A stretch of DNA of 64,000 nucleotides from Caulobacteraceae bacterium. GTDB taxonomy: Bacteria > Pseudomonadota > Alphaproteobacteria > Caulobacterales > Caulobacteraceae. Positions 1 to 11,786 of this stretch are shown here, piece after piece (the first letter of the stretch is position 1; each line of letters starts with the position of its first letter). The translations under genes were made by a program, and so were the position numbers. Below the pieces are notes generated by a model. It worked only from the letters and a program-made list of their open reading frames with translations, searched no databases and was not told where the DNA came from. The stretch spans positions 23,125 through 87,124 of the forward strand of contig JAIXZX010000005.1 in the NCBI GenBank assembly GCA_027489335.1. The letters run 5' to 3'.

Positions 1-3000
1 ATGGCGGCGGTGGCCGCCTCCGAGGCCTGGGGCGAACCCGCCCACCAGCTGGGATATTCCAGCCGATAGGAGATGTTGGCCCAACCCTCCGGACGGGAGA
101 TGTGCCGCATGGCGCCGAGCGCTCGATCCAGGGCCGCAGCCGGCACCGGGGCGCCGGCCTTCTGGGCCTCGATCAGGAAGTCGGTGGCATAGGCGCCGAG
201 CCAGGCGTCAGCCTCCCCGTCGCCCACCCGCCACAGGCCAAAGGCCCCGTCCAGGGTCTGGCGGTCCAGCAGGCGGATGACCGCCTGGGTCAGGCCCGCG
301 CTGGCCCGTCGCGCCTTGGGATCCTGCGAGACGTTGCCGGCATAGAGCAGGGGATAGGCCGCCGACACCAGCTGCTCGGTGCAGCCATAGGGATAGCGCA
401 GCAGGGACACCGCAATCGGCCCGGGGTCAAAGCCGCGGAACGGCGAATAGCTGACCTGCAGGGTCGCATCGCCGGCCGCCAGCCCGGCCAGCAGGTCCGG
501 TTGCGGCGTGAAGGCCGCGCCGGGTTGTTGCAGGGTCGTGGTGGTGCGGGTGATGCGGCCCCAGCCCAGCCGCGTCTCCATCGGATAGTCGCGGGTGGAC
601 GAGAAGCCAGGCCCGGTCACCGCCAGGCTCACCTTGCCGATGCCGGCGACCCGCGGCGCTTCGAGGGGCACCCGCTCAGCCAGCCGTCGGCCGACCGCCA
701 GCTCATAGGCCTTGCGGAAAGGGGCGAGGATGCCGCCTTCGCCGGTGAGCTGGGCGATATATTCGCCCGCCCGGCCCTCGATATTATACAGCTCAAGGGT
801 GGCGAAGGCGCTGTCGCCCGGCGCCAGGAACCGGGGCAGGGCGAGTTCCGCCACCACCGGCTCGCGGACCACGAGGGGTTTGGAGGCCGACCCCACCGCG
901 TCGTCGGTCCAGGCCACAGCCATCAGCCGCAGCTCGCCGTTGAAGTCCGGCGCCGGCAGCTGGATGGTCGCCTTGCCGTCCCGGCCGGTCTCCACCACCC
1001 CGGACCACAGGGCCACGGTCTTGATCGGCGTCACCGTCAGACCCTCGCCGCCGATCTCATCGCCGCCGAAGTTCACATTGGCCGGGGCCCCGAGATTGGG
1101 GTCGAGCAGCCGGCCATAGTCGTCGCGATAGTCGACGCCGAGCGCCCGCTTGCCGAAATACCACTTGGCCGGATCAGGGCTTTCGAACCGCGTCAGGCGC
1201 AATATGCCTTCGTCCACAGCGGCAAGGGTGACGCGCACCCGCTGGCCAAGACCCGCGCCTTTGACGGTGACCGGCACGGACAGGGCCTCGCGGGCCCCGG
1301 CCTTTTCCGGCGTGCCGAGGTCGACCTCCAGCTTGCGCCCCTTGGGGTCAAGGGGGACATAGACGAGGCCCAGCGCCCGCCGGGGCTTGGGCGTCTGCAC
1401 CGGGTCCCGCGGCTGGATGACGGTGACCATCACATAGGCCCCGCCGCCCCAGCTGGCGTCGCTCTGGAAACGGACGGTCGCGCCGTTCTCGCCCACGGTC
1501 AGAGTGCGGAAATCGAGCACCCGGTCGGTGGCCACGGCCACCTGCACCTCGCCGGCATAGGGCGGCTTGAGCGTGATCTCGACGGTGTCGCCCTGGGCGT
1601 AGGTCTTGTCGCCGGCGCTGACCCGGACGATGTCCGGCGCCTCGGCGTCCTGTGCGGGGGCGCCCCAGCCGGAGGTGAAGCGGATGACGCTGGCTGCGCC
1701 GTCGGGCCCGGTCAGCTCAAGGCGGTAGTCTCCCCAGCCCAGCCGACGGCTCAGGCGGGCGGCCTCTGCGGCCGACAGATTGACGCTCCCCTGATCCACC
1801 AGGGCGTCGCGGCTGGTCCGCCGCCACTGCCAGCGGCCGTCCTGCTGGAACCAGTCATAGTCCCAGTTCTCCGACACCAGCCGCCAGGTGACGCCGGGCG
1901 CGGCGATGCGCCGGCCGGTGGGATCAACAGAGATCAGGTCGAGGCTGACTGTGGGGTCGCCGCCCCGGGCGCCCTCAGCCTGGCTGACCTTGACCCCCAG
2001 ATAGGTCGACCGGGGACGGATCTTCAGGTCCAGGGACTCGCGCACGGGCCGCCCGCCCGGCTCGAAGACGCTGACGGTGGTGGCCGCCACCAGCGGCTGA
2101 GCGCTGTCGGCCGCCTGGGGCGGCAGAGTGATGACGGCCCGGCCCTCCCCGTCTGTGACCGTGCGGCCCAGCTCGACGAAGGCCTCCTGGAAGGGCTCGC
2201 GCTGGTCGCCCCACTGGTAGTCTTCGTAGGCCGGGAAGGGGTTGGGATCGACCCGCAGGCGGGCCTCGCCCTCAGCCTGCAGGCCAGAGCCTGGCGCCCC
2301 ATAGAGGAAGCGGGCGCTGACATCGAGATTTCGGCTCTCACCGGCGCCGACGGGGGCGCTCTCCTGGCCGGTGACGCTCACCGCCAGCCGCTGTGGCGCG
2401 AAGTCCTCGACGGCGAAGACCACCTCGCCGGCCGGGTCCTTCAAGCCTTCGATTTCCACCGTGGCCCGCCAGCGGCCCCGAGGCGCACTGCGGGGCAGGG
2501 CGATATTGGCGGCGGCGGACCCCAGGGGCGCGCCATCGAAAGCGAACCGGCGGTATTCGACGCCGGAGGGCCGGCGCACGACGATGGCGCCCTTGCGGTC
2601 CTTCACCGCCCGCGCCTCGCGATCGCGCAGCAGGGCGTTCAAGTGGACCGTCTCGCCGGGGCGATAGACCCCCCGGTCGGTGTAGAGATAGGCGTCCACC
2701 ACCGCGGCTGCGGCGCGGCCGGCTGTGCTGGCGGCGGGGGTTTCGATGCGGCCGCCGACGCCCAGGCGCGAGAGGTCGGCCGGCGGCCGGTCCAGGTCCA
2801 GGATCGCCAGATCGCCCTGGGGCCCGTAGGCCATGATCATCTTGGCGCGCAGGGCGCCCTCGCCCTTGGTCAGGGCGGCGGCGAAGCGGGCCCGGCCCTG
2901 GCCGTCGGTGCGGGCCTCGGCCAGGTCCTCGCCATTGGCGGCCACCAGGGCCACGCGGATTCCGGACTGCGGGCGGGCGCTCTTAAGGGAGCGGACCACC

Positions 3001-4070
3001 ACATCGGTGGCCTCGGCGCCTGCATAGGCGCTCAGCGCCATGTCGGTGAAGATGATCCAGCGCCGAGCCTGGGCCGGAGGATTGGAGTCCTCGCCCGCCG
3101 TCAGGCTGCGGCCGCCCGAGGCGTCCCGGGCCTTGATGACATAGCCGCCGGGCTTCATTTCGCGCAGCACCGCGCCGAGGGGGAAGACGGTGGTGGCCCG
3201 CCGACCGGCCTCGCCGGCCACGGCGACCTCGCCGCTCCAGACCTTCTGGCCCTCCTGGTCGGGGCTGTCGGAGCCCCAGTCATAGGGCCACTCGCCCTCG
3301 GCCGTGGGCTCTGGCGCGCTGACCGAGGTGCGCACGAGGTTCCGGTCGGCCACCCGCCAGACCTCGATGGCCAGGCGAGTGACATTGACGGTCTCGATGC
3401 CGACGCCGTCGGAGTCCTCCCGGGGCAGGATGACGCCGTCCCCGGCGAAGCCCACGAAGGGCGGCTTCTCGCCGAAGGTGAAGTCAATGTCGGCATTGGC
3501 CGCCAGCGTCTCGCCGCCCTCGGCCGGCAGGCCTTTCAGCAGGGTCACCCGGCGTTCGGTGAAGCCAAGGCCAGCGAGGCAAAGTTCGGAGCCGTCCACC
3601 GCGATCGCGGGCGTTTCCCCCAGATCCGGCGAGATGAGGACGTAGTCGCCGTAGGCGGCCTCCGGATCCAGGGGCCGGCTCATCTCGATACAAGCCCGCG
3701 GCTGGGCCGTAGAGGTGTCGACACGGGTGCGCCAGACGGCGAAGCCGTCGGGCATGGGGGCGCCGCGGCGGGGGGCGTCGGCCGCCCGGGGAGAGCCGAA
3801 CAGCGACCAACCGCCAGGCACCACATCGCCGCCGGACACCACCGCCCGGGGGATGCTCAGGATGTCGACGCCCTTGGCGGTCAGAAAGCCGCCGCCGAAG
3901 GCCGCGACGATCAGCACGCCGGCCAGGACCACCGGGGCCCGGCCATGGCTCATGCGATCCTTGAGGCTGCGCCACCAGGGCGTCTTGGCGGCGTCTGGAC
4001 CCTGGGGGGCGGGCTCAGGGGCGGCCGGTTCCGGGGTGAGTCCGTTCGGCGTCTCGTCGCTCGGCGTCAT
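1..4070 (-). CDS. alpha-2-macroglobulin family protein (C-terminus beyond window)
   Basis: Bacterial alpha-2-macroglobulins are periplasmic, inner-membrane-anchored protease traps, often paired with penicillin-binding protein 1C. The start is ATG at 4068-4070; about 1356 codons are visible and the frame is still open at the left edge. A signal-anchor helix lies near residues 46-63 and there is no lipobox cysteine. The MG2-type signature YTDRGVYRPGETVHL is present. Near residues 1230-1233 (bases 372-383) the thioester motif CTEQ sits in the context YPYGCTEQLVSAAYP, so this is a thioester-competent type rather than a thioester-less one. The missing part should hold the rest of the thioester domain and the receptor-like domain, and pbpC might follow it. 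The gene was read from the minus strand directly; the long plus-strand frame over the same region is a shadow. Confidence 0.93.
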   Translation of the reverse strand, partial: MTPSDETPNGLTPEPAAPEPAPQGPDAAKTPWWRSLKDRMSHGRAPVVLAGVLIVAAFGGGFLTAKGVDILSIPRAVVSGGDVVPGGWSLFGSPRAADAPRRGAPMPDGFAVWRTRVDTSTAQPRACIEMSRPLDPEAAYGDYVLISPDLGETPAIAVDGSELCLAGLGFTERRVTLLKGLPAEGGETLAANADIDFTFGEKPPFVGFAGDGVILPREDSDGVGIETVNVTRLAIEVWRVADRNLVRTSVSAPEPTAEGEWPYDWGSDSPDQEGQKVWSGEVAVAGEAGRRATTVFPLGAVLREMKPGGYVIKARDASGGRSLTAGEDSNPPAQARRWIIFTDMALSAYAGAEATDVVVRSLKSARPQSGIRVALVAANGEDLAEARTDGQGRARFAAALTKGEGALRAKMIMAYGPQGDLAILDLDRPPADLSRLGVGGRIETPAASTAGRAAAAVVDAYLYTDRGVYRPGETVHLNALLRDREARAVKDRKGAIVVRRPSGVEYRRFAFDGAPLGSAAANIALPRSAPRGRWRATVEIEGLKDPAGEVVFAVEDFAPQRLAVSVTGQESAPVGAGESRNLDVSARFLYGAPGSGLQAEGEARLRVDPNPFPAYEDYQWGDQREPFQEAFVELGRTVTDGEGRAVITLPPQAADSAQPLVAATTVSVFEPGGRPVRESLDLKIRPRSTYLGVKVSQAEGARGGDPTVSLDLISVDPTGRRIAAPGVTWRLVSENWDYDWFQQDGRWQWRRTSRDALVDQGSVNLSAAEAARLSRRLGWGDYRLELTGPDGAASVIRFTSGWGAPAQDAEAPDIVRVSAGDKTYAQGDTVEITLKPPYAGEVQVAVATDRVLDFRTLTVGENGATVRFQSDASWGGGAYVMVTVIQPRDPVQTPKPRRALGLVYVPLDPKGRKLEVDLGTPEKAGAREALSVPVTVKGAGLGQRVRVTLAAVDEGILRLTRFESPDPAKWYFGKRALGVDYRDDYGRLLDPNLGAPANVNFGGDEIGGEGLTVTPIKTVALWSGVVETGRDGKATIQLPAPDFNGELRLMAVAWTDDAVGSASKPLVVREPVVAELALPRFLAPGDSAFATLELYNIEGRAGEYIAQLTGEGGILAPFRKAYELAVGRRLAERVPLEAPRVAGIGKVSLAVTGPGFSSTRDYPMETRLGWGRITRTTTTLQQPGAAFTPQPDLLAGLAAGDATLQVSYSPFRGFDPGPIAVSLLRYPYGCTEQLVSAAYPLLYAGNVSQDPKARRASAGLTQAVIRLLDRQTLDGAFGLWRVGDGEADAWLGAYATDFLIEAQKAGAPVPAAALDRALGAMRHISRPEGWANISYRLEYPSWWAGSPQASEAATAA

Positions 4071-4147
4071 CAGAAGTCCCCCACCCCGTCTCTATCGCCG
4101 GTTTAGAGGAGCCCCAGCTATCCGTCCCCGTCAATCACCCGGCGGCC

Positions 4148-5620
4148 TCAGCCCAGGGCCAGCGTCAGGGATTTGATCTGCAGGTAGTCGTCCACCCCGT
4201 AGACCGACCCCTCCCGGCCATAGCCGGACTGCTTGACCCCGCCGAAGGGGTTGGCGGCTGTGGAGACGAGGCCGGTATTGACCCCGATTATGCCGGCCTC
4301 CAGCCCCCGCCCGACCCGCAGGGCGCGGGACTGGTCGCGGGTGAACAGATAGGCCGCCAGGCCGAAGTCCGAGGCGTTGGCCCGGCTCAGGGCCTCTTCC
4401 TCGGTCGCAAAGCCGAAGACCGGAGCCACCGGGCCAAAGGTCTCTTCTGCCGCGAAGAGGCGGTCATCGCCGCCTGCCAGCACGGTGGGCTGAAAGTAGC
4501 GTCCGCCCAGGGGGTGCCGATCGCCGCCGGTCAGCACGCGCCCGCCGCTGTCCTTGGTGCGGGCGATATGGTCCTCGACCTTGTCCAGGGCCTTGTCACT
4601 GATCAGCGGCCCGATCTCCACGCCGGCCTCCAGGGGATGGCCGACCTTCAGGGCCGCGACCCGCTCACTCAGGCGCTCAAGGAAGGCGTCGAGCACAGTC
4701 GCCTGCACATAGAGGCGGTTGGGGCAGACGCAGGTCTGGCCTGCCGCCCGGAACTTGCCGGCCACGGCGCCTTCGACAGCGGCGTCGAGATCGGCGTCCT
4801 CGAAGACGATCAGGGGCGCGGCGCCGCCGAGTTCCATGGACAGGCGCTTCAAGGTGGGGGCGCAGTCGGCCGCCAGTTTGCGCCCGACCTCGGTCGAGCC
4901 GGTGAAGGAGAGCTTGCGGATCAGCGGCGAGCTGGTCAGCCGGGCGCCGATCTCGCTGTTGGCGCCCGTGACCACCGAAAACACCCCCTCAGGGACCCCG
5001 GCCTCAAGGGCGAGCCGCGCGAGCGCCAGCGCCGTGAATGGGGTGGCCGAGGCCGGCTTGAGGACCACGGTGCAGCCGGCGCAGAAGGCTGCAGCGGCCT
5101 TGCGGGTGATCATCGCGGCCGGAAAGTTCCAGGGGGTGATCGCCGCCACGGGACCGACCGGTTCCCGGAAAGACAGGATCAGGTCCTCATCCTTGGGACT
5201 TTCGATCGTCCGCCCGTCCAGGCGTCCGGCCAGGCCCGCAAACCAGCTGATGAAGGCATTGGCGTAGCGGACCTCCCCCAGGGCCTCCTTCCAGGGTTTG
5301 CCGTTCTCAAGCGAGATCAGCGCCGCCAATCCCTCTTCGTTGGCCTCAACCAGGGCCGCCCAGCGGAACAGGATCTCGCCCCGGGCCTGTCCCTTGCGGG
5401 CCGCCCAGTCCGGAAAGCGCCGCGCCGCCGCGGCGATGGCGTGCTCCACCTCCTCGCCAGACAGGCTCGGCGCATGGCCAAGGCGGCTTCCGTCGGCCGG
5501 ATTATCCACGGCGATGGGCTCGCCTGCCCCGCTGATCCAGCGGCCGTCCACCAGCGCCTGCTCGAGGATCAAGTCGGCACCCATTTTCGCCAGAGTGTCG
5601 GGGGATGCCTGTTCGGCCAT
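4148..5620 (-). CDS. gabD: NAD(P)-dependent succinate-semialdehyde dehydrogenase family protein
   Basis: This 490-residue enzyme of the aldehyde dehydrogenase superfamily most resembles succinate-semialdehyde dehydrogenase, which oxidises succinate semialdehyde to succinate in GABA/putrescine catabolism. Visible motifs are ITPWNFPAAMITRK (NAD(P) binding), FTGSTEVGRKL, the general-base glutamate in MELGGAAPLIVF, the nucleophile in GQTCVCPNR and the C-terminal NPFGGVKQSGYGREG. Start: ATG at 5618-5620, preceded by AAGGAG with a 6-base gap; an in-frame extension to 5653 has no such site. Length is normal for the family. The exact substrate cannot be fixed from sequence; other semialdehydes (such as glutarate semialdehyde) are possible. 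The agmatine-to-putrescine genes at 19-21 kb would feed such a pathway, but they are not adjacent. Confidence 0.85.
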   Translation of the reverse strand: MAEQASPDTLAKMGADLILEQALVDGRWISGAGEPIAVDNPADGSRLGHAPSLSGEEVEHAIAAAARRFPDWAARKGQARGEILFRWAALVEANEEGLAALISLENGKPWKEALGEVRYANAFISWFAGLAGRLDGRTIESPKDEDLILSFREPVGPVAAITPWNFPAAMITRKAAAAFCAGCTVVLKPASATPFTALALARLALEAGVPEGVFSVVTGANSEIGARLTSSPLIRKLSFTGSTEVGRKLAADCAPTLKRLSMELGGAAPLIVFEDADLDAAVEGAVAGKFRAAGQTCVCPNRLYVQATVLDAFLERLSERVAALKVGHPLEAGVEIGPLISDKALDKVEDHIARTKDSGGRVLTGGDRHPLGGRYFQPTVLAGGDDRLFAAEETFGPVAPVFGFATEEEALSRANASDFGLAAYLFTRDQSRALRVGRGLEAGIIGVNTGLVSTAANPFGGVKQSGYGREGSVYGVDDYLQIKSLTLALG

Positions 5621-5712
5621 GGCGGTCTCCTTGGATCTGCGCTGTCCACCCAAACGCGTAAGTCGCCCAGGGGCGCCGGAGCCAGGGGCCTCGGCGATGA
5701 AAGCCCCGCCTG

Positions 5713-5747
5713 TTTACCCTGTTCTGCGGAGGGTTCGTTTACCCTGA
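5713..5747. promoter_or_regulatory. paired direct repeat upstream of the TadG-like gene
   Basis: Two exact copies of GTTTACCCTG (5713-5722 and 5738-5747) are separated by 15 bp. A perfect 12-bp palindrome CTGAACGTTCAG follows at 5765-5776, before the GTG start at 5795. The positions suggest a promoter or operator region for the divergently transcribed aldehyde dehydrogenase and TadG-like gene. No regulator is identified. Confidence 0.35.
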
Positions 5748-5794
5748 GGCCGCATCATCGGCCCCTGAACGTTCAGACAGAGCGGGGCGCAGAC

Positions 5795-7354
5795 GTGCGA
5801 ACCTCTATCCTTAAGGGCCTGATCGCCCGGCTGAGAACAGGCGCCCGCGATGAAAGCGGCGCGGCGGCGATCATCTTCGCCGTGGCCTTGGTGCTGCTCG
5901 CCCCTCTGACGCTCGGCGTGTTCGACCTCTACATCGGCGCGAACCAGAAGCAGAAGCTGCAGGATGCGCTTGATGCGGCCGCTCTGTTCGCCGCGCGCTC
6001 CTCGGCCCAGACCCAGAATGAGATCAACGAGGTCGGCCAGCGGGCGCTCAAGGCCAATCTGAGCAGCTTCCCCGGGTCGGCCCTGATCACCTCCAGCTTC
6101 GTCCTCGACGGCCCCAAGGTGGTGGCCTCGGCCGAAATGACCCCCATGACCGTGGCCACCGGCTTCTTCCAGCACGGCAACGTCAAGGCCGGCGCTGAGG
6201 TGCTGCGGGCCATGGACCGGCTCGAGGTCGCCCTGGTGCTCGACAACACGGGCTCAATGTCCGGCACGAAGATGTCGACGCTAAAGAGCGCGGCCAAGGA
6301 CCTGGTGGACAAGCTGGACGCCGCCGGCAAGCGCAGCACCGCCAAGGACCCGATCCAGATCTCCCTGGTCCCGTTCTCCAGCACGGTGCGGGTGGCCGAG
6401 AACGTCAGCGTCAAGAACTACAATACGACCACGCGCACAGGCCCGGGCATCCCCAACTGGCTGGACAGCCGGGCGCAGGGCCACAACGCCGCCAATGTCG
6501 ACATCTTCACCACCGCCAACACCGACCGCTTCGCCGTGTTGAAGTCGATGAAGGACAATCAGGTCTGGGGCGGGTGCGTGGAGAGCCGCCGCCAGCCCTT
6601 CGACGTCCAGGACACCGCGCCCTACACGGCCAATAAGGACAGCTATTTCGTTCCCTATTTCGCCCCGGACGAGCCCGACCGGATCTACTGGTGGCAGTCG
6701 TCCAACCCGAATGACTACTTGGATGACGGAACGAACGGCGACTCCTGGGAACGTCAGGGCAATGTGGCCAAGTACAAGAACGAAAAGCCTAGCGACGGCG
6801 GTCCGAACCAGGGCTGCGATCTTGAGCCGATCATGCCGCTGACCACCGACATGAGCGCGCTCAAGACGGCGATCGATTCCATGAAGGCGGTGGGCAACAC
6901 CAACATCCCCATGGGGCTGGTCTGGGGCTGGCACACCCTGTCGCCCAATGCGCCCCTGGCCGACGGCGTCGCCTACGGGACCAAAAACCACCGCAAGATC
7001 ATCATCCTGATGACCGACGGCGACAACGTCTTCAGCAGCGCCAGCAACCACAACGCATCGGCCTATAGCGGCCTGGGCTATCTTTGGCAGGGGCTGCTCG
7101 GCATCACGTCAGGCTCGGGCAACACGGCCAATCAGAAGATGAACGAGCGGCTGGCCCTGCTCTGCAAGAACATCAAGGACAAGGAAATCGTCCTCTACAC
7201 CGTGCGGGTGGAGGTGAAGACCGGCTCCAGCGATCTGCTGAAGAACTGCGCCACCGATCCGGACAAGTTCTTCGACGTGCAGAACGTGTCGCAGCTGGGC
7301 GCGGCGTTCGACGCCATCGCCGGCTCCATCGACAACCTCCGCCTGACCAAGTGA
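5795..7354 (+). CDS. TadG-like pilus assembly protein with von Willebrand factor A domain
   Basis: This 519-residue protein has the Tad pseudopilin-like N-terminus of TadE/TadG proteins (RLRTGARDESGAAAIIFAVA, then a hydrophobic segment to about residue 45). A long von Willebrand A domain follows, with the metal-site motif LVLDNTGSMSGTKMS near residue 155 and a later ILMTDGDN. TadG-type proteins sit in the envelope and assist Flp/Tad pilus assembly or surface adhesion. The frame is open far upstream over the antisense of the aldehyde dehydrogenase, so the start was chosen as GTG 5795, where the TadG-type N-terminus begins; the ribosome site is poor. It stands alone, about 55 kb from the main pilus genes of this window. 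Function is inferred from domain architecture only. Confidence 0.8.
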   Translation: MRTSILKGLIARLRTGARDESGAAAIIFAVALVLLAPLTLGVFDLYIGANQKQKLQDALDAAALFAARSSAQTQNEINEVGQRALKANLSSFPGSALITSSFVLDGPKVVASAEMTPMTVATGFFQHGNVKAGAEVLRAMDRLEVALVLDNTGSMSGTKMSTLKSAAKDLVDKLDAAGKRSTAKDPIQISLVPFSSTVRVAENVSVKNYNTTTRTGPGIPNWLDSRAQGHNAANVDIFTTANTDRFAVLKSMKDNQVWGGCVESRRQPFDVQDTAPYTANKDSYFVPYFAPDEPDRIYWWQSSNPNDYLDDGTNGDSWERQGNVAKYKNEKPSDGGPNQGCDLEPIMPLTTDMSALKTAIDSMKAVGNTNIPMGLVWGWHTLSPNAPLADGVAYGTKNHRKIIILMTDGDNVFSSASNHNASAYSGLGYLWQGLLGITSGSGNTANQKMNERLALLCKNIKDKEIVLYTVRVEVKTGSSDLLKNCATDPDKFFDVQNVSQLGAAFDAIAGSIDNLRLTK

Positions 7355-7368
7355 GCCTTGACTGAAGG

Positions 7369-7398
7369 GACGAGGCGGCGCTGAGCGTCAGCCTCGTC
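7369..7398. terminator. hairpin between convergent genes
   Basis: An 8-bp perfect stem GACGAGGC/GCCTCGTC (7369-7376 with 7391-7398) lies between the stop codons of the TadG-like gene and the histidine kinase. It lacks a clear T-tract, so termination is only suggested by position. Confidence 0.35.
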
Positions 7399-7412
7399 GA
7401 AAGGCGCAGAGT

Positions 7413-9923
<2,511 letters not shown>

Positions 9924-9967
9924 GGCGGGTTAAATTTTGGTGGTCGATGTAAAAAACCCGCGGTTGC

Positions 9968-10903
9968 TCAGAGCAGTTTGATTTCCCGCAGGCGCTGCTG
10001 GAGGTAGCCATCGGCGGTGATCGGCTCGGGATAGCGGTCGGGGTGGGTCTCATCGACACAGCCGGGCAGGGTCGTGATTTCGTAGTCCGGATTGAAATGC
10101 AGGAAGAATGGCGTGGAGTAGCGGGCCACGCCCCGGCGCTCCGGGGCGGGATTGACCACCCTGTGCGTGGTGGAGGGCAGGCGGTGGTTGCTGAGCCGCT
10201 GCAGCATGTCGCCAATGTTGCAGACCAGTGAGCCGGCCGGCGGGTTGATGGCCAGCCAGCTGCCGTCCCGGCGCAGCACCTCCAGCCCCGCCTCTTCGGC
10301 GCCGAGCAGCAGGGTGATGACGTTGATGTCCTCGTGCGCGGCGGCGCGGATGTGCGGACCCTCGCCCGAGGTCGGCGGGTAGTGCAGCAGCCGCAGCACC
10401 GAATTGCCGTGATCCACCGTGGGCGCGAAGAAGTGGCGATCAAGCCCCAGATAGACGGCCAGGGCCTCCAGAACCTTGAGACCCATGGCGTCCAGCGCCC
10501 CATAGAGCCAGCTGACCTCTTCCCGGAAACCCGGGACGTCTGCGGGCCAGACATTGGGGGGCATCACCTCGGCATAGGGGTGTCCCGCCGGTAGGTCCCG
10601 GCCCATGTGCCAGAACTCCTTCAGATCGTGATGGGTCTCGCCCTTGGCCGTCTCGACGCCGAAGGGCGTATAGCCCCGCTGCCCGCCCTGACCCACCACA
10701 TAGGCGCGCTTGGCGGCCTCAGGCTGGGCGAAGAAGGCCTTGGTGGCGGCCAGCGCGCCCTCAATCCTGTCCTGCTCCAGGGGATGATCGCCGATCACAG
10801 CGAAGCCGTAGCGGGTGAAGGAGTCCCCCAGGGCCTGCGCGAAGCCTGCAAAATCGGCCTCATAGGCCTCGAACGAGACGGGGATGATCGTGTCGGTGGT
10901 CAA
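9968..10903 (-). CDS. 2-oxoglutarate/Fe(II)-dependent dioxygenase, isopenicillin N synthase-like
   Basis: A 311-residue member of the plant-type/isopenicillin-N-synthase-like 2OG-Fe(II) oxygenase family. The N-terminal DIOX_N region (RYGFAVIGDHPL) is followed by the jelly-roll core. The predicted iron ligands are His190 and Asp192 (AAHEDINVITLL) and His247 (PSTTHRVVN); Arg261 in ARYSTPFF matches the co-substrate-binding RxS element. These enzymes hydroxylate, desaturate or cyclise small molecules using 2-oxoglutarate and O2. The substrate cannot be deduced, and no biosynthetic cluster surrounds it. It runs divergently from the OmpA-type lipoprotein gene. Confidence 0.88.
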   Translation of the reverse strand: MTTDTIIPVSFEAYEADFAGFAQALGDSFTRYGFAVIGDHPLEQDRIEGALAATKAFFAQPEAAKRAYVVGQGGQRGYTPFGVETAKGETHHDLKEFWHMGRDLPAGHPYAEVMPPNVWPADVPGFREEVSWLYGALDAMGLKVLEALAVYLGLDRHFFAPTVDHGNSVLRLLHYPPTSGEGPHIRAAAHEDINVITLLLGAEEAGLEVLRRDGSWLAINPPAGSLVCNIGDMLQRLSNHRLPSTTHRVVNPAPERRGVARYSTPFFLHFNPDYEITTLPGCVDETHPDRYPEPITADGYLQQRLREIKLL

Positions 10904-11020
10904 TTTGAGGGCCTTCAGGTCGCGGAGCCGGCGTCACGCGGCGGACTTAAAACCGCCATATCGGAACTTCGTATGAGGGCCTAGCGTTGCTGTAGCCATA
11001 ACAACCCCCGGAGACACCAG

Positions 11021-11695
11021 ATGCGTCACCTGACCGCAGCCTCAGTAGGGCTCATCGGCGCTTTTGCGCTGGCCGCCTGCACCACCACCGATCCCTATAC
11101 GGGCCAACCGGTCCGCAACAACACCGGCACCGGCGCCCTGGCCGGGGCCCTTGGCGGCGCGGCGCTTGGCTATCTGACCAACACCAACAAGAGCTCGGAA
11201 GGTCGCAAGAACGCCCTGATCGGCGCCGGCGTCGGCGCGCTGGCCGGCGCGGCGGCCGGCAACTATATGGACCGCCAGCAGGCCGAGCTGCGCCAGCAGC
11301 TGGCCGGCACCGGCGTGGATGTCATCCGTCAGGGCGACAACATCATCCTGAACATGCCGAGCGACGTCACCTTCGCCGTCGACCAGTCGGACATCCAGTC
11401 GCGCTTCTATCCCGTGCTGGACGACGTTTCGCGCACCCTGAACGCCTATCCCCAGACCCTGGTCGACGTGGTCGGTCACGCCGATTCCACCGGCGCGGAC
11501 GCCTATAACCAAGCCCTGTCCGAACGCCGCGCCGGCTCTGTGGCGGGCTATCTGGTCAACCGCGGCCGGGTGAACCCCGATCGTCTCTATGTGGAAGGAC
11601 GCGGCGAAAGCCAGCCTCGCGCCTCCAATGCGACCGAAGAGGGCCGCGCCCAGAACCGCCGGGTGGAGATCATCCTGCGTCCCCTGACCAACTGA
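11021..11695 (+). CDS. OmpA-family lipoprotein with glycine zipper (YiaD-like)
   Basis: A 224-residue outer-membrane lipoprotein. The N-terminus is a lipoprotein signal ending in ALAAC, with Cys20 as the lipidation site. A glycine-zipper segment (about 37-86, ALAGALGGAALGY and GVGALAGAAAG) follows. The C-terminal OmpA domain (about 115-220) has the peptidoglycan-binding pattern GHADSTGADAYNQALSERRA. It probably tethers the outer membrane to peptidoglycan. GGAG stands 9 bases before the ATG. A strong terminator follows, so it appears monocistronic. Confidence 0.92.
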   Translation: MRHLTAASVGLIGAFALAACTTTDPYTGQPVRNNTGTGALAGALGGAALGYLTNTNKSSEGRKNALIGAGVGALAGAAAGNYMDRQQAELRQQLAGTGVDVIRQGDNIILNMPSDVTFAVDQSDIQSRFYPVLDDVSRTLNAYPQTLVDVVGHADSTGADAYNQALSERRAGSVAGYLVNRGRVNPDRLYVEGRGESQPRASNATEEGRAQNRRVEIILRPLTN

Positions 11696-11713
11696 TCTGA
11701 CTTAAGACCCAAG

Positions 11714-11745
11714 ACCGGCGGCCTCAGGCCGAGGCCGCCGGTTTT
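11714..11745 (+). terminator. intrinsic terminator of the OmpA-type lipoprotein gene
   Basis: A 12-bp perfect GC-rich stem (11714-11725 with 11731-11742) and a 5-base loop are followed by TTTT. It lies 18 bases after the stop codon. Confidence 0.85.
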
Positions 11746-11786
11746 CCGCACTTCCCCAATTGCTGCGCTGCGGCGTAGGATGGGCC

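Noticed and set aside
102..4106. A 1334-codon open frame on the plus strand
   Set aside because: It is the antisense of the alpha-2-macroglobulin gene. The translation is Gly/Arg/Ala-rich, has no domain, and such shadows are expected at this GC content.
5722..5737. A possible LexA box GTTC-N-GTTC
   Set aside because: The spacer is 8 bases, while the alphaproteobacterial LexA box needs 7.
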